DNA of 51,278 nt from an uncultured bacterium (GCA_949284715.1 CASDWH010000001.1:1-51278), one strand, 5' to 3'; positions 1 through 9,452 are shown, numbered from the stretch's first letter. Notes: generated from the sequence alone by a model not told the origin. A program made the numbers and translations.

Positions 1-14
1 GCTTGGCGCGATTC
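1..14 (-). repeat. Copy of tRNA-Lys 3' end at window edge
   Basis: These 14 bases match, without mismatch and in the same orientation, positions 197-210, which are the T-arm and acceptor 3' half of tRNA-Lys. The copy runs off the window. It may be the end of another tRNA or an attachment-site-like duplication. Confidence 0.5.
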
Positions 15-145
15 TCTTGCTCGGCGGCATTAAACGGGTCTACGGTTGCCTACTTCAATGCTTCTAGCATTTCGTAGTCAAACCTTCGCCCTCTGCCGCC
101 TCGCGCTCGAACACCGGATGATGCTTTCGCATCAGGCGTTTTCAT
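1..145 (-). other. Short GC-rich reading frame interrupted by an in-frame TAG
   Basis: On the minus strand an ATG at 145 opens 31 codons (start MKTPDAKASSGVRARGG, end FDYEMLEALK) that stop at TAG 50-52. The same frame then stays open to the window edge and reads ATVDPFNAAEQENRAK. The last residues are encoded by the tRNA-Lys 3'-end copy. The base composition is clearly richer in G and C than the neighbouring genes, and there is no convincing ribosome binding site. It could be a dispersed repeat, a decayed gene or a contig-end artefact. I cannot assign a function. Confidence 0.3.
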
Positions 146-156
146 CTTGGCTAACA

Positions 157-196
157 GCAAAATAAAAGAGGTCTAAATAGACCTCTTTTATTTTGC
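157..196 (-). terminator. Bidirectional hairpin terminator after tRNA-Lys
   Basis: There is a perfect 18-bp inverted repeat (157-174 with 179-196) with a four-base loop. Its outer part is A/T-rich, giving a U-rich tail on both strands. It begins inside the last two bases of tRNA-Lys and would end that transcript. Confidence 0.85.
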
Positions 197-266
197 GCTT
201 GGCGCGATTCGAACGCGCGACCTATCCCTTAAAAGGGGAGTGCTCTACCTGCTGAGCTACAAGCGC
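195..266 (-). tRNA. tRNA-Lys (anticodon UUU)
   Basis: This 72-nt cloverleaf has a 7-bp acceptor stem (GCGCTTG with CAAGCGC), D-stem GCTC/GAGC, anticodon loop CTTTTAA with anticodon TTT, and T-arm GCGCG-TTCGAAT-CGCGC. The first anticodon-stem pair is a C-T mismatch. CCA is not encoded. A hairpin terminator follows directly. Confidence 0.95.
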
Positions 267-369
267 ATAAATATTAACATTTAAATTGTTACCAGCTATT
301 TCCTTCGGCTTTAAGGCTGTCAACTACTTTAATATACCAAGAACATTTTTTATCGTCAAGCATTTTATT

Positions 370-1500
370 TTAAATTTTTAAAATATTTATAAAGTCTTTG
401 TGCAATTTTACGTTATGCACCCTGATATAATCAACCCGCTTTTCCATCAAACGGCTATTTACTGCTAATGTATAAATATCTTTATCCATATTATCAGAAG
501 ATAATCCTAAAAAGCTTTTTCTTGAAACCCCCACCAAAACGGGAAGGGCTAAAGAATAGAAACTTTCTATTCTATTTAGAATTTCCCAATTATCAGATTT
601 TGTTTTTCCAAAGCCAATACCGGGGTCAATTATAATCCGGTTAATTCCCAGGGCTTTTGCGAAATTCACTTTTCTTTCAAGTTCTAAATAAACTTCCTCT
701 ACAACATTATTATAAACCGGATTCACTTGCATATTTTCCGGCTCACCCTGCGAATGTTGGATAATAATCTTTGCATCATATTTGGCTATGATTTCAGGCA
801 TATTTTTGTCATAATCAAAGCCTGATACATCGTTAATAATATAGTTGCCGCGTTTAAGAACCTCTTCCGCTACTTTTGCCGAACGGGTATCAATACTAAC
901 CGGCAAAGTTATATTCTCTTTTTGGATAAAATCCAGAACCGGTAAAATCCTCTCTAGTTGAATATCCGCATCAACAGGTGAAGAATATGGCTTTGTAGAT
1001 TCAGCACCAATATCAATACCGTCAGCACCATCTTCTATTAATTTTATAAAATGTTTTTTAGCATCCTCTATATTCAAATACTGCCCGCCGTCAGAAAAAG
1101 AATTATCTGTAATATTTAAAATTCCAATAATTTTTGTGATATTACTTCGTGTAATATCACAAAAGGAAAGCAGTTCTTCTGCTAGTATCTTAAGACTAAA
1201 CGGCTGACATACAAGTTTACGGGCGATTTTTTTTAGTTCAGAAACTGTCGCGGCAATAATAGCATTAGATTTTTCTATTTTACCGGTAATTACTTCTCTG
1301 TGAGTCATACAATCAGCACCAACAGAAATAGCGGTTTGTTTTAAAATATTAGCTTGAGCAGGCGAAAGGTCATAGACCTTAACGAGTTTAAAATCCAATT
1401 TTTTAACAGCATTAAACACATAAGAAGAGTCATACCCAATTTGGGATAACTCTTCTTGCGGATTTTCATTTTTAAGTTCTCTTAATATAAATTTTTGCAC
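370..1500 (-). CDS. folP: Dihydropteroate synthase with N-terminal extension
   Basis: The enzyme condenses 6-hydroxymethyl-dihydropterin pyrophosphate with p-aminobenzoate in folate synthesis, in the cytoplasm. The catalytic TIM barrel starts near residue 126: GILNITDNSFSDGG, DIGAESTKP, VSIDTR, INDVSG, IIDPGIGFGKT, GVSRKSFLG and RVHNV. At 376 residues it is about 100 longer than the common form. The extra N-terminal domain (about 1-120) resembles the extension I know from some Firmicutes DHPS. Variant positions are DIGAEST where DIGGEST is usual and RVHNV where RVHDV is usual. The start is GTG, abutting the lpxA stop codon with no gap, so the gene is probably translated from the lpxA message. 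Confidence 0.93.
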   Translation of the reverse strand: MQKFILRELKNENPQEELSQIGYDSSYVFNAVKKLDFKLVKVYDLSPAQANILKQTAISVGADCMTHREVITGKIEKSNAIIAATVSELKKIARKLVCQPFSLKILAEELLSFCDITRSNITKIIGILNITDNSFSDGGQYLNIEDAKKHFIKLIEDGADGIDIGAESTKPYSSPVDADIQLERILPVLDFIQKENITLPVSIDTRSAKVAEEVLKRGNYIINDVSGFDYDKNMPEIIAKYDAKIIIQHSQGEPENMQVNPVYNNVVEEVYLELERKVNFAKALGINRIIIDPGIGFGKTKSDNWEILNRIESFYSLALPVLVGVSRKSFLGLSSDNMDKDIYTLAVNSRLMEKRVDYIRVHNVKLHKDFINILKI

Positions 1501-2310
1501 TTACTCTTCGCTTTCCAAAGATTGATGTCCTGTTTTATGAGATTTAAGTGTTACACCGCGCTTTGAAGTTTGAATAAATTCAATCATATCTTCAACTAGC
1601 TGATTAACAGGAAGTTCTTTTCTGATTTTTTCAATAGCCTGTGAAGTATTATATTCATCAGAAATAAGAAGTTTAAACGCATCATACGCTATAGTTCTGT
1701 CTTCTTGAGAAAAACCTCTTCTCTTTAACGCAACTACGTTCAAACCTCGTGGAATCGGAGGTCTGCCTTCACCTTTGGAGTATGGGAGGATATCCTGTCT
1801 TGCTGCTGAAAAGCCGCTTATTATAGCCATCTTTCCTATTCTAATATTTTGATGGAACACACTCATGCCGCCGACAAAGGCACCAAACCCGACATGAACA
1901 TGGCCTCCTAGAGTAACCAGATTTGCTAGTATAACTTGATCTTCTAACACACAATTATGAGCGACATGAGAACCAACCATTAACAAACATTTATTACCTA
2001 CCCTTGTTGTAAAATCGCCGCAAGCTGCCCCTCTATGAATAGTGACATTTTCTTTAATTATTGTATCATCACCTATAACAACCTTTGTCGGTTCACCCTT
2101 GTATCCTAAATCCTGAGGTTCAGACCCAATTGTAGCAAAAGGCGATATTGTACAGCGTTCACCAATCTCTGCAAATTCAATATACGCATTTGCAATAACA
2201 CGTGTTTTACTTCCTATAATAACATTTTCTCCGATTACAACATTCGGGCCGATTATAGCATCTTCTGCGATTTTTGCACTCGGGTGAATAACTGCACTTT
2301 TGTCAATCAT
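1501..2310 (-). CDS. lpxA: Acyl-ACP:UDP-N-acetylglucosamine O-acyltransferase
   Basis: LpxA performs the first step of lipid A synthesis, moving a 3-hydroxyacyl chain from ACP to UDP-GlcNAc. The 269-residue length is normal. The N-terminal two thirds are a left-handed beta-helix of hexapeptide repeats (such as IGPNVVIGENVIIG). The catalytic histidine lies in HVAHNC (about His118), and a helical C-terminal domain follows. The ATG start is preceded by AGAGGAG at good spacing. folP follows without a gap, so the two form an operon. No other lpx gene is next to it in this window. Its presence implies a lipopolysaccharide-type outer membrane. Confidence 0.95.
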   Translation of the reverse strand: MIDKSAVIHPSAKIAEDAIIGPNVVIGENVIIGSKTRVIANAYIEFAEIGERCTISPFATIGSEPQDLGYKGEPTKVVIGDDTIIKENVTIHRGAACGDFTTRVGNKCLLMVGSHVAHNCVLEDQVILANLVTLGGHVHVGFGAFVGGMSVFHQNIRIGKMAIISGFSAARQDILPYSKGEGRPPIPRGLNVVALKRRGFSQEDRTIAYDAFKLLISDEYNTSQAIEKIRKELPVNQLVEDMIEFIQTSKRGVTLKSHKTGHQSLESEE

Positions 2311-2400
2311 GATATACTCCTCTTATTGAATTTATTTACAAATTTAAGTATAGTATAAAAAAAAGTTTTATTTAAAATTTTAATATTATTTTAATATGAA

Positions 2401-2430
2401 AAACCGTTCTGATATTATTCAGAACGGTTT
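2401..2430 (-). terminator. Hairpin terminator after the small gene at 2454
   Basis: A 12-bp perfect inverted repeat (2401-2412 with 2419-2430) has a six-base loop. On the minus strand it is followed by a short T-run. It lies just downstream of the 123-residue gene and upstream of lpxA. Confidence 0.75.
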
Positions 2431-2453
2431 GTTTTATTTCAATATTTAATAAT

Positions 2454-2825
2454 TTAATTTTTTGGAACTGACTGAGATTCAAGAGTATTAATAATTGTCT
2501 TAAAGTCCGGAGTTTTATTTCCTCGAGCCAGAGTTGTTGCTCCAAAGCCAAGCGCTGTAAGTCCTAACGGAGCGATTGAGATTAAACGGCCCCATTTATT
2601 TTTCAAGAAAGAACCGCCTAACATTGCAAGCAAAGATGCCGCAGTAATAGAACCGCCTATAATATTTTTCCGTTTAACAGCCTTTTTATGCTGCGATTCA
2701 AGCTGTGATACAAACTCATCTAGTGCCTGTTCAGGAAGCCGTTGAGGAGTATTAATAGGCGCCGGTGTTTGTTGCGGTGCATTAACCGGATAAGTTGTTG
2801 TGTTTGGAGTAATTCCTTGTACCAT
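2454..2825 (-). CDS. Small membrane protein, unknown function
   Basis: I do not recognise this 123-residue protein. It has a Pro/Thr/Gln-rich N-terminus (1-30), a charged stretch (about 35-52), then two hydrophobic segments near residues 55-72 and 80-98, with a short soluble tail. No signal peptide is seen. It is probably an inner-membrane hairpin with both ends on one side. GAAAGGAAG precedes the ATG at good spacing, and a terminator follows, so it appears to be a single-gene transcript. Confidence 0.7.
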   Translation of the reverse strand: MVQGITPNTTTYPVNAPQQTPAPINTPQRLPEQALDEFVSQLESQHKKAVKRKNIIGGSITAASLLAMLGGSFLKNKWGRLISIAPLGLTALGFGATTLARGNKTPDFKTIINTLESQSVPKN

Positions 2826-2967
2826 AATTCTTCCTTTCTATAACTAACCATATTGTAAGCAAAATAAATATAAACTAACCTTACTATTATAAACACATTT
2901 TCTTAAAAAAAATTGCTAATAAAAAATATAATGTAAAGAAAAATTTACAAAATATTAAAACTAGTAG

Positions 2968-2995
2968 TTGAATTTGAAAGTTGAACTGATATAAT
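2968..2995 (+). promoter_or_regulatory. Promoter for the tRNA-Pro transcript
   Basis: TTGAAT (2968-2973) and TATAAT (2990-2995) are 16 bases apart, and TGA stands directly before the -10 box (extended -10). Transcription would start near 3002 and run through the tRNA-fragment region and tRNA-Pro, possibly on to the small gene at 3324. Confidence 0.7.
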
Positions 2996-3023
2996 AGATT
3001 ATGGCTCAGGGAAAGCCGCAAGG

Positions 3024-3195
3024 TTGACAACTGAATATCGGGATGTAGCAGGTTCCATGCTGCAAAAGATGCCAGGCATGTTTTGCAGTAGGGCAGGCGA
3101 ATGGAGAGCCAACGGCTCGATGGAGCCGTATGAGAGATTTACCAAGCTGCGCCCCGTTAAACAAAAAACTTGACAACTGAATATCGGGATGTAGC
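3024..3195 (+). repeat. 26-bp direct repeat carrying the tRNA-Pro 5' end, plus an inverted D-arm copy
   Basis: The 26 bases at 3024-3049 recur exactly at 3170-3195. The second copy includes the first 11 bases of tRNA-Pro, so the first copy is a truncated tRNA 5' end. In addition, 3140-3152 is the exact reverse complement of tRNA-Pro D-arm bases 3194-3206. Between them, 3120-3140 contains GGAGCCGTATGAGAGA, which resembles the 5' half of a group II intron domain V; this resemblance is weak. No gene is seen in 2826-3184. Confidence 0.7.
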
Positions 3196-3257
3196 GCAGC
3201 TTGGTAGCGCACCTCGCTTGGGACGAGGGGGTCGCACGTTCAAATCGTGTCATCCCG
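3185..3257 (+). tRNA. tRNA-Pro (anticodon UGG)
   Basis: The 73-nt cloverleaf has acceptor CGGGATG/CATCCCG, D-stem GCGC/GCGC, anticodon stem CCTCG/CGAGG with loop CTTGGGA, and T-loop TTCAAAT. CCA is not encoded. It lies downstream of a strong promoter and a region of tRNA fragments. Confidence 0.95.
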
Positions 3258-3323
3258 ACCATTTTAAAGAGAGTGTAAGAACTCTCTTTTTTATTATCAG
3301 ATAATATTTTAGGAGGTGTAATC

Positions 3324-3557
3324 ATGGGGAAAATTTTTGGCATATCCGACAATCCGGTATCCACAATAGGGAGTGCATTAAATCCTGTCAATTGTGAAAA
3401 GAAAGAGCAGCCTGTTACAATTATTGACAGACCGGTGAACAAAGCCGACACCTTTGTATCTACGCAAAAACGCCCAAGCTCTAATTCTTTTATAAAAATG
3501 CGTAACGGTTTTGGAAAACTAATGTCACATTTTAGCAAAAAACTGCTAAAAAAATAA
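3324..3557 (+). CDS. Small basic protein, unknown function
   Basis: This 77-residue protein has no recognisable domain. The N-terminal part is neutral. The C-terminus (about 50-77) is strongly basic (Lys/Arg-rich, ending KKLLKK) and could be an amphipathic helix. A strong AGGAGGTG ribosome binding site precedes the ATG, and a hairpin terminator follows, so it is likely expressed. It is 66 bases after tRNA-Pro and may be co-transcribed with it. Confidence 0.65.
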   Translation: MGKIFGISDNPVSTIGSALNPVNCEKKEQPVTIIDRPVNKADTFVSTQKRPSSNSFIKMRNGFGKLMSHFSKKLLKK

Positions 3558-3590
3558 TACACAATATTTTTTATAAATTCATCATAACAC

Positions 3591-3616
3591 AAAAGGCAGG
3601 TTCTAACCTGCCTTTT
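3591..3616. terminator. Bidirectional terminator between the small gene and eno
   Basis: A 10-bp perfect stem (AAAAGGCAGG with CCTGCCTTTT) has a six-base loop and A/T flanks that give a U-tail on either strand. It is shared by the two convergent genes. Confidence 0.85.
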
Positions 3617-3644
3617 GATTTACACGTATTATCCGGTGCTATTA

Positions 3645-5051
<1,407 letters not shown>

Positions 5052-5202
5052 TTATATTTATCAAATATAAATATCCGGTGAAATAATCTTTCTGAAAATT
5101 TCTAGTATTCTAAAAAGTTCATTATCAACATAACATTTAGTATAAAGTTCAGCACAGGGGCAATACTCCTAAAATGAATGCGATAATACAACAATAGCAA
5201 AA

Positions 5203-5225
5203 CAAACCGGAAATCAGCCGGTTTG
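5203..5225 (-). terminator. Hairpin terminator after leuC
   Basis: An 8-bp stem (CAAACCGG with CCGGTTTG) has a seven-base loop, and a T-run follows on the minus strand. The rest of 4959-5245 holds nothing I can assign beyond the eno upstream region. Confidence 0.7.
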
Positions 5226-5245
5226 ATTATGTTTAATAATTTAAT

Positions 5246-6487
5246 TTACTCAGCAGAAATATATCCTCTTATCGCAGTATACGCAGCAACATAAGGCGAG
5301 GCAAGATATATAAATCCTTTTGTATTTCCCATTCTCCCTTGAAAATTTCTGTTTTGTGTTGCAAGACAGACTTCACCGTCACCGAGAATACCGGCATGCA
5401 CCCCTACACACGGGCCGCACCCGGGAGCCATAATTGCAGCATTTGCTTCTACAAAAATATCAATCAATCCCTCTTTGAGCGCCTGTCTAAATACATCCTT
5501 AGACGCCGGAGATATAATCATTCTAACATCAGGATGCACTGTCTTGCCTTTTAAAATTTCTGCCGCCACTCTCAAATCTTCAATTCTGCCGTTTGTACAT
5601 GTACCCAGGAATACCTGATTAACTTTTACTTCCTTAAGTTCTTCTACCGGTTTGGTATTATCAACTGTATGCGGGCATGAAACAGTGTGAGGGATAGAAG
5701 AGGCATCAATAACAATAATTCTTTCATAATCAGCATCAGAATCCGGAAGTATTTGTTTAAACTTATCCTCCCTGCCTCTCTGTTTTAAAAATTCTTTCGT
5801 CTTTTCATCCGCAACAAACAAACCGCATTTAGCACCAGCCTCTACCGCCATATTTGCAAGCGTAAATCTTTCTGACATTGACATATTGTTTATCGTATCA
5901 CCACAGAATTCAAGCGCCTTATAGGTTGCACCGTCAGCCCCAATCATACCTATAAGATGGAGCATTAAATCTTTCGAGCAGACACCCGGCTTAAATGTTC
6001 CATTTACCACAATTTTAAATGTCGAAGGAACTTTTAGCCAGGTTTTACCTAAAGCCATCGCTACTGCAATATCCGTCGACCCCATCCCTGTAGCAAATGC
6101 CCCCAGCGCACCTGATGTACAAGTGTGAGAATCGGCACCCACAAGAACTTCACCAGGATTAACGTAGGTTTCAATAAGTCTTTGGTGGCAAACACCTGCA
6201 CCTACATCAGAAAGAACCGCACCATACTCTTTTGAAAACTCTCTTAACACCATATGTGTATTAGAAAGCTCTTTCCTCGGACTGGGCGAAGCGTGGTCTA
6301 TAAAAAGAATCGTACGCTCAGGATTGTTGAGTTTTGTTTTGCCCAACTTTTTAAACTCCGCCACAGTTAACGGCCCTGTTCCATCCTGTACCGCCGCTAC
6401 ATCAACCTTTGATATAACAAGTTCCCCTGCCTTAACATCTTTTCCGGCATGCGCTGATATAATTTTTTCTACAAGTGTCTGCCCCAT
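5246..6487 (-). CDS. leuC: 3-isopropylmalate dehydratase large subunit
   Basis: This aconitase-family [4Fe-4S] enzyme isomerises 2- to 3-isopropylmalate in leucine synthesis together with LeuD. Signature blocks are VGADSHTCTSGALGAFATG, GTCTNGR and PGCGPCVG; the last two carry the cluster cysteines. The 413-residue length fits the shorter LeuC/HACN class rather than the roughly 465-residue enterobacterial type, so a homoaconitase role cannot be excluded. leuD is not in this window. AAGGGGA precedes the ATG. The gene lies between two terminators and is probably its own unit. Confidence 0.9.
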   Translation of the reverse strand: MGQTLVEKIISAHAGKDVKAGELVISKVDVAAVQDGTGPLTVAEFKKLGKTKLNNPERTILFIDHASPSPRKELSNTHMVLREFSKEYGAVLSDVGAGVCHQRLIETYVNPGEVLVGADSHTCTSGALGAFATGMGSTDIAVAMALGKTWLKVPSTFKIVVNGTFKPGVCSKDLMLHLIGMIGADGATYKALEFCGDTINNMSMSERFTLANMAVEAGAKCGLFVADEKTKEFLKQRGREDKFKQILPDSDADYERIIVIDASSIPHTVSCPHTVDNTKPVEELKEVKVNQVFLGTCTNGRIEDLRVAAEILKGKTVHPDVRMIISPASKDVFRQALKEGLIDIFVEANAAIMAPGCGPCVGVHAGILGDGEVCLATQNRNFQGRMGNTKGFIYLASPYVAAYTAIRGYISAE

Positions 6488-6532
6488 AATTTCCCCTTTT
6501 TTATAATCATAACATAAAAATATTAGTATAAA

Positions 6533-6561
6533 AATGCGGTTTATAAAATATAAACCGCATT
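6533..6561 (-). terminator. Terminator of the rpsE-secY operon
   Basis: An 11-bp perfect stem (AATGCGGTTTA with TAAACCGCATT) has a seven-base loop. On the minus strand it is followed by a T-run. It lies 23 bases after secY. Confidence 0.85.
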
Positions 6562-6583
6562 AAAATAAAATTATACATTTATT

Positions 6584-7918
6584 TTATTGTTTTAAAAAAG
6601 ATTCATAGTTCCTTGCAAGAAGATGTGTTCTTACCTGATTAATTAAATCAAGTGCAACACCGACCATGATGATTAAGGAGGTTGCCCCAATCCCTTGCAA
6701 TGTTGTAATACCGGTAAAGTAACTGGTTATTGAAGGAACAAGAGCAATTATACCAAGCCCGAGAGCGCCGATGAATGTTGTTTTTGTCAATATTTTATCT
6801 AACGCATCTGCGGTTGGTTTACCGGGCTTAATCCCCGGGATTGATGAACCGTATTTTTTTAAGTTATTTGCAATTTCCTTTGGCTGCATATTCGGCATAA
6901 TTGATGCATAGAAAAATGTTAATGCAACAATCAGCGTAAAGTACAGCGCATAGTAAGTTATTCCGCTGGGTGAAAATATCTTGTTTAAGAAAAGAACTGT
7001 ATTTTCAATCCACCCTGCCGGCAAATGCGCTTGCCCGATTAAACTAAGAATTGTTGAAGGGAAAAGCAAAATTGCAACGGCAAAGATAATCGGCATAACA
7101 CCACCGGGATTAAGCTTAAACGGAATAAAAGTATTTACCCCGCCATAAACCTTATTTCCGACCTGACGTTTAGGATTTACAATAATAACTTTTCTTACAG
7201 CTTCCTGCATAATAACAATGAATACCATTGTTGTAAAAAAGATTGCCAAAAGTACTAACAAACCAATTTGCAGCATAGAATCATGCATAACGATTTGTGC
7301 AGTTCTCTGAGTATAAAGCGGAATTCCCGAAATAATACCAATAAAGATTATAAGCGAACCACCGTTACCAATACCTTTTTCAGTTATTAATTCAGAAATC
7401 CACATTACAAGCGCACTTCCTGCCGTCAAAGAAACTATTGACGAAATATAAAACATCATATGGTTACTTACAGTAATTGTATTTTCCAAATGCGATAAGT
7501 AAGCCATAAATACAACAGACTGGAATGCGGCAAGAACAACCGCAAACACTCTCGTATATTGAGAAAGTTTACGTCTTCCCGCCTCTCCTTCTTCTTTTTG
7601 CAATTTTTCCAGCGAAGGAATAATTACAGCAAGTAACTGCATAATAATTGAAGAAGTAATGTAAGGTCCAATACCTAACGCGAAGATAGATACCTTACCC
7701 AATGCGCCGCCGGAGAACAAATCAAGGAAACCAATAATATTGTTCTGGCTTGCAATGTTTGCAAATACTTCGTTGTTAATACCGAAAATCGGTAAGTGAA
7801 CACCGAACCTGAACGCTACCAGCATTATAAAAGTGAAAATAATCTTCTCTTTTAAGCCTGATGCATTCCACATAGACATTAAGTCTGCTGTTGTCGGCAG
7901 TTTTATATTTTGTGCCAT
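6584..7918 (-). CDS. secY: Sec translocon channel protein SecY
   Basis: SecY forms the inner-membrane protein-conducting channel with SecE and SecG. The 444-residue protein has about ten hydrophobic segments and the family features: an N-terminal amphipathic stretch, the plug region LFSGGALGKVSIFALGIGPY, the EEGEAGRRK loop, GGVNTFIPFKLNPGGVMPIIFA, and GKPTADALDK near the C-terminus. Its start overlaps the rplO stop codon by one base, so the two are translationally coupled. adk and map, which often follow, are absent; a terminator and leuC follow instead. Confidence 0.97.
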   Translation of the reverse strand: MAQNIKLPTTADLMSMWNASGLKEKIIFTFIMLVAFRFGVHLPIFGINNEVFANIASQNNIIGFLDLFSGGALGKVSIFALGIGPYITSSIIMQLLAVIIPSLEKLQKEEGEAGRRKLSQYTRVFAVVLAAFQSVVFMAYLSHLENTITVSNHMMFYISSIVSLTAGSALVMWISELITEKGIGNGGSLIIFIGIISGIPLYTQRTAQIVMHDSMLQIGLLVLLAIFFTTMVFIVIMQEAVRKVIIVNPKRQVGNKVYGGVNTFIPFKLNPGGVMPIIFAVAILLFPSTILSLIGQAHLPAGWIENTVLFLNKIFSPSGITYYALYFTLIVALTFFYASIMPNMQPKEIANNLKKYGSSIPGIKPGKPTADALDKILTKTTFIGALGLGIIALVPSITSYFTGITTLQGIGATSLIIMVGVALDLINQVRTHLLARNYESFLKQ

Positions 7919-8373
7919 TATACTAACTCAACCTTTCCGCCGGCTTTTTCAATTTTTTCTTTAGCTTGCGGCGTTACATAATTTGCTTTAACTGTAATTG
8001 ATTTTGAAAGTTCACCGTTTCCAAGAATTCTCAATGCTTGTGATGACGGATGAATTCTTTTTGCATCAATCAAAGCTTCAAGAGAAACATCAGTAATGCC
8101 CCATTGTTCAAGTCTGCCAACGTTAACAGCCGCTGTCTTGATTGGATTAATAAGTTCAAAACCTTTTAATTTAGGTAAACGTCTGTAAGCAGGCATTTGA
8201 CCGCCTTCAAAACCTCTTTTGGAGGATCTGCCGGAACGTTGGCCTTCACCGTTATTACCGCGGCAAGATGTTTTACCCATTCCTGATGAACGCCCGCGGC
8301 CTACGCGTTTGCTCTTTGATGTAGCGCCTGAAGCAGGTGCCAAATCTGTTAATTCTATTCTTTTATCTGACAT
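7918..8373 (-). CDS. rplO: 50S ribosomal protein L15
   Basis: L15 is a late-assembly protein of the large ribosomal subunit. The Gly/Arg-rich N-terminal extension (VGRGRSSGMGKTSCRG, then GQRSGRSSKRGFEGGQMP) and the YRRLPKLKGF block are family hallmarks. The 151-residue length is typical. It sits between rpmD and secY in the conserved spc order. Confidence 0.97.
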   Translation of the reverse strand: MSDKRIELTDLAPASGATSKSKRVGRGRSSGMGKTSCRGNNGEGQRSGRSSKRGFEGGQMPAYRRLPKLKGFELINPIKTAAVNVGRLEQWGITDVSLEALIDAKRIHPSSQALRILGNGELSKSITVKANYVTPQAKEKIEKAGGKVELV

Positions 8374-8398
8374 AATTTATTCCTCTTTCTGATATTTA

Positions 8399-8590
8399 TT
8401 ATTCTATTACTTCTACAAGGTGTGATACTTTATTAATCATCCCCTTAATAATAGGTGTATCGTTTTGTTCAACGATGCTGTTTGTTTTCTTTAAGCCCAG
8501 TGCTGCTACGACTTTTCTTTGTGCAGGAGAACAGCCAATCAGACTTCTTTTTAATTGAATTTTTATTTTTTTAGTTTCAGTCTTACTCAT
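8399..8590 (-). CDS. rpmD: 50S ribosomal protein L30
   Basis: L30 is a small large-subunit protein. The 63-residue chain matches the family pattern: [29 protein letters not shown], read as IGC...QR..V.ALGL.K, with a C-terminal V-x-H-L-V-E-V-I-E strand. Some relatives lack rpmD; here it is intact between rpsE and rplO. Confidence 0.95.
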   Translation of the reverse strand: MSKTETKKIKIQLKRSLIGCSPAQRKVVAALGLKKTNSIVEQNDTPIIKGMINKVSHLVEVIE

Positions 8591-8638
8591 TATTCTATTC
8601 CTTATTATTTCATGTAAAATTTATAAATAAATCCGCTG

Positions 8639-9295
8639 TTAGTTTAATAATTCAGCCATTGTTAAACCGCGTTTTTTAGCAACTTCGCTAAACGGTGTTA
8701 AAGATTTTAACGCAGCTATAGTTGCGTTTGCCGCATTTAACGGAGATTTTGAGCCTAATGATTTTGAAAGAATATTTTCAATACCGGCAAGTTCTAATAC
8801 TGAACGAACAGCACCGCCTGCAATGATACCTGTACCTTGTGAAGCAGGTCTTAACATAACAGCACCTGCGCCGGAACGTCCTGTAATCGGGTGCGGAATA
8901 GTTGTTTTAAAAATAGGTACGCTGACAAGGTTTTTACGGCCGTCTGCTACTGCTTTCTGAATTGCAATTATAACTTCAGCAGCTTTGGCACATCCTACGC
9001 CAACCTGACCTTTTTGGTTTCCTACAATTACAATTGCACGGAAACTTAATTTCTTACCGCCTTTTACAACCTTTGTTACACGGCGGATTTGAACTACTTG
9101 TTCTTTCCATTCTGATTGCGGTTGTTCTTCTTTTGTTGTTTCAATTTTCTTTTTTCTAGAGCGTTGTTTCTTTGCAGGAAGAACTTCAACATTCTCTTCT
9201 GCTGCGGCTGCTTCCGGTTCAGCAGTTTCGTTTACAGTTTCTGCACCTGCTGTTTCTTCAACAGCGCCTGATTCGATTTTTTCTTCTTCAGTCAT
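8639..9295 (-). CDS. rpsE: 30S ribosomal protein S5 with acidic N-terminal extension
   Basis: S5 is a small-subunit protein involved in translational accuracy and mRNA unwinding. The normal S5 body starts near residue 63 ([19 protein letters not shown]) with [32 protein letters not shown] and the usual C-terminal helix. The first 40 residues are Glu/Ala-rich, followed by a basic KKQRSRKKK patch, for a total of 218 residues against about 165 in E. coli. It is the first gene of a four-gene cluster; rplR, which normally precedes it, is not adjacent. Confidence 0.96.
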   Translation of the reverse strand: MTEEEKIESGAVEETAGAETVNETAEPEAAAAEENVEVLPAKKQRSRKKKIETTKEEQPQSEWKEQVVQIRRVTKVVKGGKKLSFRAIVIVGNQKGQVGVGCAKAAEVIIAIQKAVADGRKNLVSVPIFKTTIPHPITGRSGAGAVMLRPASQGTGIIAGGAVRSVLELAGIENILSKSLGSKSPLNAANATIAALKSLTPFSEVAKKRGLTMAELLN

Positions 9296-9452
9296 TTTTT
9301 ACCTTTCTAAATTTATTTTACTAACTTATTATTTGTTTTATTTGAATACATCAAAAGATAAGCAAAATCTGCTTTTTGAAAACTATTCAAATCTGGGTTA
9401 TTTTCTGACAGAAATATATTATTATAAACAAAAATTAAATGCAAGTGTTGAA

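Noticed and set aside
2999-3592. 197-residue minus-strand frame with VGMTRFERATPSSQARCATKLRYIP
   Set aside because: This is the antisense translation of tRNA-Pro and its upstream repeat, a well-known source of spurious proteins. It also runs over the small plus-strand gene and its ribosome binding site.
6488-6583. Leucine leader attenuator upstream of leuC
   Set aside because: The only hairpin there is the secY terminator, and no small ORF with Leu codons lies between it and the leuC start.
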